Shown in pieces: positions 9,430-21,913 of a DNA stretch of 64,000 nt. The stretch covers positions 11,568,724 to 11,632,723 of the forward strand of contig CM035806.1 of assembly GCA_020466095.1 (NCBI GenBank). Direction: 5' to 3'. The notes beneath the pieces were generated by a model. It ran no database searches, was not told the origin of the DNA, and saw only the letters and a program-made list of their open reading frames with translations. Origin of the DNA: Chlorops oryzae. Its lineage: Eukaryota > Arthropoda > Insecta > Diptera > Chloropidae. Every line of letters begins with the position of its first letter. Position 1 is the stretch's first letter. A program made the translations under genes and the position numbers.

Positions 9430-11825
9430 TCTGATTTGGCTGCGGAGAGGTGAAATTTACCCCTCTACTCGACAAACATAGTTGTGGGGAGAGGAAGGCA
9501 ACCCACAAACCGGCAGCGGCAGCGAAATTCTCATACCAGCCTGCTAGTGGCAGAGCTACTGGCAGAGGAATATATTTTGAGCAGAAAAACTTGTGGAGGA
9601 AGATAGCGGCGAGTAGTCGCAGTATGAATTTTCACCACATCGGAAGTACTGCAGAAGTAGTGAAATTTCCGGCTGGGTACGAAACAAATAAAAAAGTACC
9701 AGTTTTGGTACAATTGTACCATAAGTGGCAACCGTGCCTCCAAATTCAGCAGCTGTTTTTGGCCTCAACTCCACGGCCAATTTCGGCGAAATTGAAAGCA
9801 ACTCTGAATTCGCCGCGAAAAAATTTTCTCGGCTCCCAATGTTAAAGCTTTATTATAAGGGAGCCCGGCGCTGTATAAAGCTTAGTTATAGACGTCAAAC
9901 CCATGTTATAAGCAGCCCCGGGCTAATTCTAGGTTATAGCGCGATCGTTTTTTTTTTTAAATTCGAAATCCAACTCTACTTAAATTGGAAATTGAATCAA
10001 AGTTGAGCTGGTTGCCAGGTAGATATTGAGACATGAACAAAGAAGAACACAAACAACAATAAAAACATTATATTACATTGAGAATTCAATTGAAAGAGAT
10101 ATTCTGATAATGTTGTGTATTTGTTAACGTACGGAATGCTGTAAGCCGGAATACTTCAGGAACCGGACCGAAAGCCCAATAAAATGTGACCATGGATATC
10201 GCTGCTCTTGGTGAGCAAGTTTTCGGGTACATTTTAAAATGCACTCATACGTCCTTTCCTTATGATCTCCCACTAAGCTGAGATTGCTGCTTAACAAACA
10301 GAATTTTATTCAGCTTAAGCGATTTTCAGCATTAGCCTAAAAGTTACGGTCCCGTTATATATTTGAACACGCAAATGTACAAGTGTTCTATCCCTTGCAA
10401 TATTCAAATAACATTTCTTGTATAGCTTAAAGAACAGTCTTTCATTTAAAGTTATCAAAAAAATGTTAAGTATTTTTTGCCGATTTTTCCTAAGAAAATT
10501 TCAGTTTTCGTTGTTTTTTAAAGATTTTATTTAGAATAAATTACATGGATGTGTGTATGTATGTACAACATACATCGTAATATATACTTTAAGAATTATA
10601 TCTTATAAGGAATACAGGTTTTGATTTGTTTCAAAATTCATATAAGGAAAACAGCAATAATCGATTTTGAGCGGCTATTCAATTAAATTGTCCTGGCCGT
10701 CTCGGGAAAAATGGAAATCCAATTTTCATGTTCAGTCGAGGGCGGAAGTAAAATTGTGTTCAAAAAAGCTTTTCTTTTGCTTTTGATTCGAGAAAATATT
10801 TTTTGAGTACTGAAGGACTTTCATCGAAAGAGAAAAACAGTAAGGGAGAGAGAAGGAGATAGGGTGAAAGAGGGAGGGGTCAGAGACAAAGGGGTGGACA
10901 CGATAAAAAGGTGGATATGGTGGGACAGAAAGAAAAAGGGGGATAGGAAGTAACAGAGAGAAAAAAGGTATGGAGATGGAAGAAAAATCAGCACGATTAC
11001 AACAATAACGTTGAGACAAATCTTATAACTCCTTAAATTAATCAAACACGCGCGCGCACACACCCACGCATAGAGACAGGCAAACAGGCAGACATACATT
11101 AAGTATGTATATTAAATTCAAGAAGAGTACCTATTAATAAGCCGAAATAATTGCATTAACTAAAGTTACAAAATTTTGTGGTGTTGCGTTGCTCTACAGT
11201 AAGAATACACCAATTTTGAGTCTTAGCGCTTTCATTTCATTACCATTCCCTTTCAAATTTTTTGTTTTTCTTTTTGCTTTTGTTTTTTTTTGTTTTTTTT
11301 TTTCTTTTTTGCAAAGCGTAAGTAACTCAAGTAGTTCGGTATTTCACACAAGAATTTATAAAAACTAAAAATAAAATAAAATAAAAATAATTCCCTCAAA
11401 GTAGCAATTAAAATTAAAGTAAAAATTAAAGTCGTAACAATAATTATCAGAATATCAATGAAATTAGAAATGAAAGTTAAAGTCGTAACAATAATTATAA
11501 TAATTTTAATAAATAGCTAACTATTCATGTTTCGCAGATATACATATGTATTTTTTTGTTTAAAGACGTGGAGTTGGTGGCGTTCGTGTTGATGGTGGAT
11601 CTCGATCAATTGCACTTGCCTTTTGTCTTTTAGAGAACAATTTGTTTTTAGTTTTTTGCTCGTCACCATGTTCCTGCTTCTTCTTCTTCTTCTTCTTCTC
11701 TTCTTCGTCGTTAGCAAAATATCTTTGTGCCACAGATTTCCTCTTCTTCTTCTTCCGCTTGCGCGCTTTTACTTTTCACTGTTTTTTTCTCTCTTTCTTT
11801 CTTTCTTTATTCGTTTTTCGCTGTT
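9430..11825. other. Intergenic DNA, no supported gene
   Basis: Open frames here lack homology, splice support and protein-like composition. Visible content: imperfect local inverted repeats at about 9500-9740, a poly-T run at 9950, a run of low-complexity AG-rich sequence (10840-10990), a short CA/CG repeat (11047-11065), and poly-T/TTC tracts (11280-11320, 11670-11760) just downstream of the USP gene's stop. Confidence 0.5.
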
Positions 11826-14800
11826 TTAATACATGAAACGATGAAGATTGAAACTCAACGCATTGCTCCCACAACCGATCCCTCGTCCACCAACGCCACT
11901 CCCTGCGCCATTACCAGACGACGGTGAATTGTCATCTTCATCATCGGATGAATCATGGCGCCAAATATTACGTACTGTATACACACGATTACAGCCATTT
12001 GTATTATTCTTCATGCGTAGCTGCTTCTGTTCCTCGTTGTACGCATTGTTGTCACGATTGACATACTCTCGCAAAGAATGTGGAAGCTCATCCAATTTCA
12101 ACGGCAATGGCATCTCGACTTTAACCACTTGAACATTTGGCGTACATGTTGCACTTTCAGTTGTTTCCATCAATGTACCCCAACATTCATTGGAACGTGC
12201 TGATAACTGATAGAATAGTATATACGGTGTATTCGGTTGACTTAAATTGTGCAATTCCTCAGCCTTTGATGGCGTTACAATATTATCATTGAATTTATAC
12301 CAACGATTAAGTGCATCAGCCGCATATGTATAATAATGCCCCGAGTCCATGCTGTAACCCGAGTGTACAACACTCGCATATAAATCGTAATGCGCGGATG
12401 CAATCTCCTCGAGACTTTCTGCTGCGCAAACTTTCACATACACCTGCAAATGAATATGTATATATATATATATATATATATTTAATAAATAGCATAGAGC
12501 AAGCAAAATTTTATAATTATATATTTTAGTTGCGTTCGTAATAGATTATTAGAATCATTATTATTGTTATTGAAGCATTTAGCTCACCTTCTCGTCGTGG
12601 AAAACTTTGTGCATCAATTTGGCACGTTTATGACATTTGTGATCGTATTTAAAGTGCTTCAGCGTGATGATTAAATTTTTTGGTGCGCTTATGACTCGGA
12701 CCGAGCGTTCACCATCGGTAAGACATTGGCAACGTTCACAAAAATATTGATTATCACCGTCGAGCTTCTCGGGTGAGCAATAAAAATCAAGTAGATCCTG
12801 CACGGAATAGTTGGATGCGCAATCATTCTTGAGCTCTGGAAATGAAAGTTGTAGATCACGAAATATATCGACATTAAGACTCTTGAAGCCGCATGTCAAA
12901 CATCTATATGTTGTCGCCTGTTTTCCCGTAAAAGTCTTTTCAATTGTCGAAAGATTATCTTGAGCGTTTGAAGCCATCGCCTCATGCGATTTATCCGGCT
13001 CATTGTTAGCTTTATTATCATCAATATTATTTTGATGAAGAGCCGCAGTATTTTGCAGATTTAGAGGAATCGTTTTATTAGAGATATCGTTCGTACGGTA
13101 ATTTGTCTCTTGCACATGCAATGTCTCAAGCAAATAACTAAGGAACTCGGAACTATCCTGCTGTAGGCCAGCAACAAAACTTGCTGGAATAGCAACACTT
13201 AGGATACGTGATGGTGTTAATTCACTTCGACATGAGTAAAGCATTAATGCTATTTGCTCCTGCATGCGCATAATTAACGGTGAGGTACTCTTACAGAGCA
13301 GAATATCGCGACTGAATCTGAATGGACGAAATAGTTGTATTAATGAAACATCATCGAATGATACATAATATGTTTTTAGAAGAATTCCCTTACTCTTGAG
13401 TATTGGCGAGCGCTTGTAGCACACTATTCAAAAAGCATGTATTACCAAGATTAACGAGTCCAGCTTTAGCATTATTTTGCAATTGAGACAAATTTCCAAA
13501 GTCATTATTCCTGGAATCCTCATTGTTTAAATTGCATTCACGCAGCATGGCCTCCTGCGATGATAATATGAAAAAATTTGAAAATTTCAAATGTTCGAAC
13601 ATTTTTAATTCGATTTGAATTTAAAACATCTGTCTGTATTGTTTGTTACTCACCACTGGCTGATAGAAATCATCGTTAACAATATAATGCTTCATTAGAG
13701 CACATATGACTTTTCCCATTTGCTCAATGGCATCCTTAGCATCTTCAAGCGATTCCGATTGGTTTTTAAGGAATTTAAACACCTTCGGAATGCGTGGAAC
13801 GATCTTGTGGAAAACTCTTGGAGTTCGAGAGATCGTCGATAGGAAAATTAAACAAATTGGCATAACTTTTGGTCGAAGAATTGGCAAAATCAAATTCGTA
13901 AATGTGACTTCGACATTTTCGTAGGCGATATCCTCCAGCAGTGATATTTTCTGCTGCTCCTTCAATACACTTAAAATAGCGACAATCCAAAGATGAATAT
14001 TTTGACAAAATGTACAAATCGATAGCCAGCTACATAATGATTTAACCACACGACGTATGCTTGCGTCGGAAATTTTTTCCTGAAATAACATTTGCACAGC
14101 ATCGATTATCATATCGGAATCGAAGAGATTAAATATTATAGCCAATGTACATGATGGCGTCTCAATGCTCTCCATTAATAATTGCCAAATGTCGCTCAAA
14201 TGATACAAGTACATTTTCTTATCATTCTGTTTGCCAAAAAATTCCCCAATCCGAACAATAGCGTCCCGAAAACGCTGACGGTCCTCGGACGGTGTGCGTG
14301 GAATCGGAATCCGCGCTAATTGCATCAATATATGCTTATAGATTGGTAGTGGAACCTCATAGTTTAATAACATTTCTTGCTGTTGGTATTGTATGAATTC
14401 GATGAGAAACATAATTTGTTGCAAATTCTTTGGACTCTTTGGTGGTCCATCAGAGAAATCATAATTATTATCATTATCCTGATGATGATTGGCGATGCTA
14501 TTGATTTTACTATTGATCGGCAATTGACACAAGCTTGCCGTATCAACATTACTATTTAGGCTTCCATCGACCTCGTCGATGGCATTAATTTTTGTTTTTA
14601 CTCCACCTCCGCCACCGCCAGTTCCCCCATTTGTTCCGTTCGTGGATCCGACGACTGCCGTTGGAGCGATTATATCACTCGACGAACCGCTTGATAAGTT
14701 CGATGACGACGATGACGCTGATGACGTCGTTCCGAGCGGCGACGAATTGGCATTCGCGTCCGCGTTATTTTGTTTCACCGCCATTGCCGTATGACGATAA

Positions 14801-14907
14801 GATCTAATTGGCTTGTACGGACTATACCGATGACGCGACAAATTTTGCAATATTTTCTGCCGCTTCGGCGGCGGATCCTGCTTTTCGTTGGTGGTGTTGG
14901 TGGGCAA
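11826..14907 (-). CDS. Ubiquitin carboxyl-terminal hydrolase, USP35/USP38 type
   Basis: Four exons: 14907-13654, 13554-13394, 13317-12588 and 12443-11826. All junctions are GT-AG and in phase, giving about 920 residues (vertebrate USP38 is about 1040). The N-terminal exon starts with a low-complexity Ser/Gly region followed by a helical repeat-like region of unknown fold, as in USP35/38. The catalytic Cys box is GLVNLGNTCFLNSVLQAL and the His box is HSGYSMDSGHYYTYAADALN, ending WYKFND. Two CxxC pairs (CLTC, CERC) form the usual zinc finger of the fingers subdomain. The C-terminus has an acidic and glycine-rich tail. The enzyme cleaves ubiquitin from proteins; the Drosophila counterpart is, as I recall, CG8830 (DUBAI), linked to apoptosis and autophagy control. 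The start is the first ATG of the long exon. Catalytic residues appear intact. Confidence 0.93.
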
Positions 14908-15240
14908 AATGTTTTCCTTATCCAGCGTTATTTTTGTGCCTGGAATGTCTCTTCAAAATACTTATGATCCGATATGGCACAAAAGAAGCGGATAAGGAAT
15001 TTGATTTTTCTTCTCCAAAAATCGCTCTTTTCGTTGTTCGTTTTTTACATCGAAATGATATTGAATTTTGGCGTTTTTCAAAGCGCTACGGCGCACACCC
15101 TAAAAAACAGAAAACCAAAATATATCGACGTGAACACAATAATTAACGACTTTCTTGGAATTTTGTTAAGTTTTTTTCCTGATTATAATAGATTATATAT
15201 AATAGATTTTATTTCTTTTGTAGTAGGGATGGGCTTTGAG

Positions 15241-15248
15241 TATCGATA
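15241..15248. promoter_or_regulatory. DRE motif TATCGATA upstream of the USP35/38 gene
   Basis: A perfect TATCGATA palindrome sits about 335 bp upstream of the USP35/38 start codon, with a second ATCGAT-type site (TTATCGATT) at about 15257. In Drosophila this motif is bound by DREF and marks housekeeping core promoters. Position and family knowledge support a promoter role; binding is inferred. Confidence 0.55.
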
Positions 15249-16068
15249 ACACACTTATCGATTATCCGTCATACTTCTATGCTATACAACACGCGATGGC
15301 ACGTTTACATTGGGCTTTCAATTGAGCACGGTCACACAAATCTGTATGTAATATGTTTTGAAAGAATTTCAATTCCCTTTTAATGTTTCATTTTTGGTCG
15401 GAGCGCATAGCTTTTGTTCTTCAACAATCTGAAACATTCTATGTCTCTGTTTCCTGATTTTTAGCCTCAAAATTTTTTTCTTTCGAAATAATCGATTAAG
15501 TAGGCGAAAAGAGCTAGAATTTTCAAATTAAAATTTGTATATGGCAATTGGGAATGCGTTTGCTTAGACGGGACTTACATAGTAAAGGGCTCTACGCTCT
15601 AAAGCAGCAAGTAAATTTCCTATACCAAATACATGCAGAAAAAACAAAGAAATACTTTGGCTTACTTTCACTACTTGAACGCATACGCTAATTACAAGTA
15701 ATCGGCCTCGCAGGGTTGCATTTAAGTCGTACATTTTCTATATTTCTGTCGACCTGTCATCGAAATTTCAACTCTGATTTCCTTTCTTCAAAAGAATGAG
15801 CTCGTTCCTTCCTTTCAACAGCGTTGAGCCCTTAAGGGTCAAGGTACAATAATCCAAGAGTAATGCGTTCTTGCGAGAGAGAGAGAGAGAGAGAGAGTGG
15901 GAGAGATATACAGAGAGATAGAGGGTTTCCACAGCTGTGGAAACAATTGCTCATATTAAAGAAACACACCATTGTAGAAAATTTCCGAGATAACAAAATA
16001 TACACAGCCGCTTGAAAACCACTAATATTTGTTTCTTCGTCTGACCATAAGCTAACTATCCGTTTTTC

Positions 16069-16402
16069 GGTTCAAATACACAATACAAGCATTTGCACAA
16101 ATCCATGTTTGTGCAAGCATGCTGTGCAGTGTGTATACCTGTTTTGGTGCTTGCGCGTACATCGAAAAGTTTTGATTTTCCGTGATGCTTGTACAAGCGG
16201 TTTGTATAGTGTGTAGGTAAAAAGGGCTCAGTTTTATTGAGATTTCGCCGAGATCGGATGTGCGGATAAAGAAAATTAAAAACGACTAACAATAGACTGA
16301 AAATCCATGTTTGCGCGTACATGGCTTGTACCGTGTGTGTCGGAGGATTTTTCGATAAATTTTATGGATTTTTGCAAATGCTTGTTTGGTGTGTTTGAGC
16401 CT
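16069..16402. repeat. MITE with ~35-bp terminal inverted repeats
   Basis: The left end contains ACAAGCATTTGCACAAATCC and the right end is the inverse of ACAAGCATTTGCAAAAATCC. They are preceded by matching GGTTCAAA/GGCTCAAA starts. The interior contains a second inverted pair based on CATGTTTGTGC/GCGCGTACAT. No ORF with transposase features is present. Confidence 0.75.
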
Positions 16403-16690
16403 TTAGGAATGAGAAAATCGCTTCGATACATCGATATATCGAAAGTCAATATTATGTATGTTCGTAATATGATAATATGTTCATTTAAATATTATTTAAC
16501 AGATTTAGTTAAAAAAATGGACAATATAATTGCTTGTCATTATAATTAGATAACATATAAATTAGTTGCGTAATTAGTGCAAATGTAGGTGGAGGGGACG
16601 AAAATCTTACGTGTTATAAAGTAGCTTATTTATACTAAGTAGCTTCGAGCAGGGTAAAAATGCAAAATCGCGTACTATTAATGGACGTTA

Positions 16691-16859
16691 CTCAGTTACT
16701 CTTGATTGAACGTAACTTAACTTAACTTATAGAAATCTGTTTTCCAGAATCAAATTGAGTTTTCAGTAAATGCTCCCATAAGAATAATATGCACTAAATA
16801 TATCAAGTCAGCTGATTAAATAAGTAAAGTTAAGTTACGTTCAATCAAGAGTATCTGAG
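16691..16859. repeat. MITE with ~38-bp terminal inverted repeats
   Basis: The left end CTCAGTTACTCTTGATTGAA and the right end (inverse of CTCAGATACTCTTGATTGAA) both continue into CGTAACTTAACTT. The core is about 95 bp and AT-rich. The element lies next to a partial GTCCATTAAT-type MITE end (16670-16690 and 16870-16920), suggesting insertion of one into the other. Confidence 0.75.
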
Positions 16860-17437
16860 CCTTAAGATTCTTCGAATCCCTCCCCCTTTTTATGTTTACG
16901 CATGGAATGGTCGGACCCTTAACACTGTAAGGCATTTCGATAGAAAAAGATTTTTTTTTGTTCACAAGTGACGCACGGGGAAGAGATGAAAACGTTCCAT
17001 ATCACATTGCCATGCGTCTCTAGCCCACAAAAAAAATGTTTCATTTTCCTACTTTCCTAACTTTTCTCTGCCTCTTGCGTCTCTTGCCTACGAACTGAAT
17101 GTTCCGGCGCATGGTTTAGGTATGTCTGAATCTCGAGTATCCCGTTTTTCTACTTCTGTTTTCGACATGATTCGATAGCAATAAGACTCTTTCGTAATTC
17201 GGACCGAATTACAATTGTCAACTTTTGTATAGCGAATAACGTGATTCGGCTGTGAATGAGGCGAATGAGGGCAGAATCACGTGCCGTCTGAAAATGACTT
17301 ATATCTCGATAATCTGGCATGTGGGATGTTATGGCAGAAATGAAAACTATTAAAACGAGTTAAATATATTTCTTTGAAAAACGTTTATGAAGCAACTTGT
17401 TTCAATCGAAGCGAATCAAAAATCAAAACTACTTAGT

Positions 17438-17747
17438 GGGGTCGTCCATATATTACGTCATCATACAGGGGGGATGGAGGGGGTCACGCGAATGATGACG
17501 CTTGATGATGAGGGGGAGGGGGGTCAATCCGCAATGATCACGTCATCATCTCTATCTTATAAGAAAACACTATTAAACTATATTTTGAAGAAATTAATTT
17601 CTATTTACTTGTGAAATAATAAAGAGCTCAATGATGATGTCAAACAAGGGGGGGGGAGGGGGTTCTGGACGATGAAGATTGATGATAAGGGGGAGGAGGG
17701 GGTCTAAAATGGTCAAAATCATGCTGACGTAATATATGGACGGCCCC
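17438..17747. repeat. MITE, 310 bp, AGT target duplication
   Basis: The ends are GGGGTCGTCCATATATTACG and the inverse of GGGGCCGTCCATATATTACG, flanked by AGT on both sides (17435-17437, 17748-17750). The 3-bp duplication and GGGG termini resemble the PIF/Harbinger-like element at 6976-7139. The interior has G-rich runs and no ORF. Confidence 0.8.
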
Positions 17748-18561
17748 AGTTCGAAAATTTTCTCGAAGCGCCCTAAAAGAAACGTTTTTCGTACTTTCTG
17801 AACGGCCCTCGTTCTCTGTTCGAATCGAAAATCTCTGGCGCATTTACTTCTCTCATTTCTCTGATCACTGCTATTATTATTATTATTATTTTGTTTTTTT
17901 GTTTTCACTTATTGGAACCATTTTCGCATTCACTCATTCGTTCATTCATTCATTCATTCATTCATTGTTGTTCATAATGTTTATTTGCCAGCAAACTGTG
18001 TGAGCGTGTGCGAATGTGTGTGTGTGAGGCGCGACATAAAAACCCAGATATGAATGAAAGCAGAAAATGCATCGTCGGCGTGTGTGCGTGTGTTTGGTGA
18101 ATTGGAGTTGCATTCGATGGCAACGTGCATCATCAATTCCTGAGAGCCCAGCATTGCAAGAGTCTTTAAAATCCGGGTTCGCATGAAATCCAATTAAAAT
18201 TTGGGTCAAACTCTGATGCATATTGCATTCCTCCATAAAAGTTGGGCAACTGTTCCAGAAAGATTGGTTGAAATCGAGTTGCCGCATTTCCGAATTCGTC
18301 CAATGCAGCGGCTAAAACTATTGCCGAAGCGAAATGATCAGGCGCTCAGCTTCGCATTGCAGGCTTCGCATTGTAGGATAAAAGAAAGAAAATGCGCCGA
18401 TGCAGCTATCAGATGGTTTTTGTGTTTCTGGTTTCTTGCATTATCATTTTTGTTGGTTTTTTTTTTCTTTTTTTGTGTGTTTCTTTCTTTGTCGATTCGG
18501 TGCGTCGGCTATGTCATTATTTTGCTTTTGCTGTTTCGAGCGAGCGTTGCCTTTTTCATTG

Positions 18562-18563
<2 letters not shown>

Positions 18564-18658
<95 letters not shown>
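18564..18658. repeat. (GA)n microsatellite
   Basis: A nearly uninterrupted run of GA dinucleotides about 95 bp long. It produces artificial RERERE open frames. The run is long enough that its length in the assembly may be unreliable. Confidence 0.95.
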
Positions 18659-18924
18659 CGATCTCTATCTGTGCTCTTCAATCAATTTCAATCGAAGTTT
18701 GAAGAGAATTAACCGTTTGAGTAAGTTGGAAGCTCGAAGAAATCTACTTATGGGATCTAACAAAAAAAAAAAAAAAAATTTAAGCTCGCAGAAATTTATT
18801 ATTTCTAAGAATTTAACAACTCTTGAGTTGGTTTTTCTTGTATTCTCTAAAAATGCCAGAACAAATCAAAGGGTAAATGAGAAGTTTTTAAATGTATTTT
18901 CAGTTAGCATCCAGCCTTTTTTTT

Positions 18925-19060
18925 AAGGGTACCTCCAGTACTAGGGTGTGCCACAAAAATCGCAAAAATTGCTCTAAAATCAGAATCGCTCGTGATATTT
19001 CAATGAAACCTACAATTTGAGCTTATCTATATTTAAGTATCCGATTAAAACAAACATATA
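18925..19060. repeat. Dispersed repeat fragment (GGTACCTCCAGTACTAGGGT)
   Basis: The block 'gtacctccagtactagggt' followed by 'aaatcgcaaaaa' and a 'gatattt' block recurs at about 30826-30920 and, more diverged, at 31085-31180. This copy is a fragment of the longer family described at 30480-31393. Confidence 0.7.
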
Positions 19061-19909
19061 CTACACTATAATATAAATATAGTTATTGAAGTATTAAAAT
19101 TTTATTCCCGACGAAAGTAGCCGCTAAATATGGTATTTTCTGGGTAAATTGGGTTTTCGTTTTTATTACAAAATAAACGAAAAATTTGAAAAAACCAAAT
19201 TTACCCAGTAAAAGAGAGGCTATTTTTAATGTTCAGTCAAAAAATGATTGAAGGTCTTCATTCAGTCGGGAAACAAGGTCATCTGAGAGGCCAATTGGAA
19301 ATTTATCTTTGCCAAAAACACAATAGTGGTACTTCTGCAGCTTCGCAACTTTTCCCATCGTAAATTTTCATATAAATTTTGACAGTTGTGTGACAAATTT
19401 CTCATTTACCACAATTTGCGAAGCTGCATGAGTCCCACTAATAATGGTTCTAATGGTTCATGAATTGTACCAACTAAATCCTTGTTAAATGCCCCTAAGT
19501 TTTGTTTGTGCTTTTCGTGCCACTAGAGTTCACTGGATTCACGTTGAACTCTTCATTTCCGAGTTTGTAATCTCAACAACTCTTAACATTTTTGTAAATT
19601 GTTTAAAGAGTTTTTATTGTTCGAAATTATTTAAATTATTGCTTACAATGTCCTGTGCAATTCGTACTTGGGTCTTGTTTTTTAAATATATATATATGCT
19701 TTTTTTTACAAATTTTATGAAAATGTGATAAATTTATTGAAATCAATTTAAGTCCGTTTGTTAAGAATTTAATATCTCTGTCATTAAATGTGTGTCGCTT
19801 TAGACTTATATTTTCTAAAAGATAGTTTTACATAATTTGATGTTCAGTAGAAATAAAATGTCGTCTCCATTAGAGACATAGCTAGGTAGGTTGGTTTTCC
19901 TCCACTGCT

Positions 19910-21498
19910 TTATGGGCACTTTCGTTCCACTTGACTTTTCCCCGATTCTTCGTACTCTTGTGATGAAATCCACATTTGCTGGAATGTTCCGATACTCGCC
20001 AGTATGGAGCCACCGATCCAAGCGCCAAATCGACGTTCTACAGTACCATTTGCTGATATCATCTTGAGCCGAGTATTCGATGGAGCACGCAATTGCAGAT
20101 CGCGATTAAGACGCTCCGGGAATCCCTGAAGCAGAGTGTTGCCACCTAAAGAGGACACAAGGACATTATTTCATTTATTCGCGATTTGGATTGATTTTTC
20201 AAGTTGGAAGAAAGTCTCACCTGTCACAACAACCGAACCGAACAGCGATAGACGTACATCGGCATCACACATGCCAACGCTAGTCGATGCCAATTGGCCA
20301 GCTCCAAGCATCGCATGATCGAATAAACTCTCGGCAAGCTTAAAACGCTCTGGACCGAATTCCTGATGGTAGCCATTCGGGAATTCATAGTGCACCATTG
20401 GTATTTGCGAAGCGACACGCTCATCGTACGGATTCTCAAGTACTTGCAGAACATTCATCTGGAAGTCTTGCAGCAATGATTTGAGCATATAGTTCTGCCA
20501 CGATTGCGACAGGTTTTCGGGTAATTTTCGTAATGTACATCGTGGTGCATCGCGTTCCTTAACAACATCTTTTGCAGCGATTTTATAAACTGGCGCCAAG
20601 TCAATTCCCTGTTTCTCTAAATGCTGCCGACACTGAAGCGACAAATAGTCACCGCCGAGCGGTGATTTTACAACAGCTTGCGATAGAACATAACCCTCAT
20701 GCACCGGCACGGCTGAGGTATGAGTGGCACCGCTATCCACAACTAGAGCCGTTGCACGTCCACTCGCAAATGCAGCGAGCACTGCATTTTTCACCAAAAA
20801 GAACGCTGGCACATTGTACTTCTCAAACATCAGCTCGGTTAGTTTCTCACGATTATTTCCTCACATTCCAAGATGCTTCGGAGAATAGAACCGGATGGTA
20901 TTCGGGTTCCGATTGAATGATTTTCGCATATGTATAATCAATAACCTTCTCGAAAAGATCCCAATTATCAATCATGCCGTCTTTCATATACGTCTGTATC
21001 TCCATATGAGATCGAGGAACGTTAACATATGTGGTATCTACTAAATATTTTCGCGTGTCGTTCACTAAAACAAAATACAAAAGCAATTTTCATCGGAATC
21101 TTCTTAATGTCAATCATTTAGCTTACCACTTTGGGTTATGTTGTTATTATCGACTTTGGTTTCAACATCCATGCTTGTGTCTGGTTGTGGTGAATCAGAT
21201 GCACATACGCCCTAAAGATTGGGAGATTAGAAAAGATTGTTAATTTCTAAAAAGGTTCCATTTAACGATTTAGTTGCTAAATCTCCTAAAACTAATCATC
21301 ATATCCTTAGCTCTGCAGTAATTTCTGTTCTCATAATTCGTTTGCAACAACAAGAACAAATATACTCACGATAACGCTTGGTATTTCTGCCTTTGGTGTA
21401 TCTTCCTGCGCGTAGCCTACACGGAGAGAATGATGTCCTGGATCGAAGACTAGCGCTCCGATCTCATCGCCGCCATATAACATATTTCCTCCACTCAT
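19910..21498 (-). CDS. Bap55: Actin-related protein, BAP55/ACTL6 (BAF53) family
   Basis: Exons: 21498-21370 (starts [19 protein letters not shown]), 21211-21127, 21064-20221 and 20145-19910 (ends [12 protein letters not shown]). Length is about 430 residues, as expected for the family. The actin fold is clear: [18 protein letters not shown] (nucleotide-binding phosphate loop), the [20 protein letters not shown] block, and the [19 protein letters not shown] signature. The C-terminus VERKCP matches vertebrate ACTL6A. The protein is a nuclear subunit of BAP/PBAP (SWI/SNF) and, in the family, of INO80/TIP60-type complexes. One anomaly: around 20851-20860 the frame shifts by one base between ASWNVR and [10 protein letters not shown], consistent with one extra T (plus strand) in the run 20856-20858. 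It is otherwise intact. Confidence 0.93.
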
Positions 21499-21636
21499 TT
21501 TTATTTAGATTTTTTTCAATTATTCGGATTCTATGGTCTAAGCGTTTTTGTCGGCATTAGGAATGGGTAATTTCGATATTCGACTAAAAATCGATTTTTT
21601 GCCGCAAAATGGCGAATTTGAATCTCGAATGCAATG

Positions 21637-21820
21637 TGCCCTTTTACATTATACGCTATTTACACGTTAAGACATTTCGATAATGAAACACAATTTTTGT
21701 GGACTAGGGACGCGCGGGGATGTGGTCTGGGAGCGTTTTTCTCTCTTCCCCCATCCCCCGTTGCCAACGAAAATTTGTTTCATTATCGAAATTTTTTAAC
21801 GTGTAAATAGCGTGTAAACG
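21637..21820. repeat. MITE upstream of Bap55
   Basis: Inverted ends share ACGCTATTTACACGTTAA-type sequence, then 'atttcgataatgaaaca' on both sides. The interior is about 80 bp with a C/G-rich block. It lies 140-320 bp upstream of the Bap55 start codon, between it and a TATCGAT motif at 21837. No clear target duplication. Confidence 0.7.
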
Positions 21821-21913
21821 GCTGCATTTCTACGACTATCGATTGTTATGGCTCCTAATCGAAAAGTCTAGATGCGAACCTTAAAGCCGATTGTCTCACC
21901 GACGCCATAATCG

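Larger units (their letters stand above)
15250..19909. other. Intergenic DNA with several MITEs
   Basis: No gene is supported between the USP35/38 and Bap55 genes. Besides the elements listed separately, the region holds a (GA)n run at about 15876-15900, a TTCA tetranucleotide run at about 17933-17966, and a relic of the 21637-21820 element at about 16925-17000 ('aggcatttcgata ... gacgcacggggaagagatg'). Confidence 0.5.

Noticed and set aside
9450..9845. 131-residue plus-strand open frame
   Set aside because: Overlapping open frames exist on both strands because of local inverted repeats; no family motif, no codon or splice evidence.
18201..18926. 241-residue plus-strand open frame with long RERERE run
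   Set aside because: The frame is created by the (GA)n microsatellite; the remainder has no homology, no splice support and low-complexity composition.
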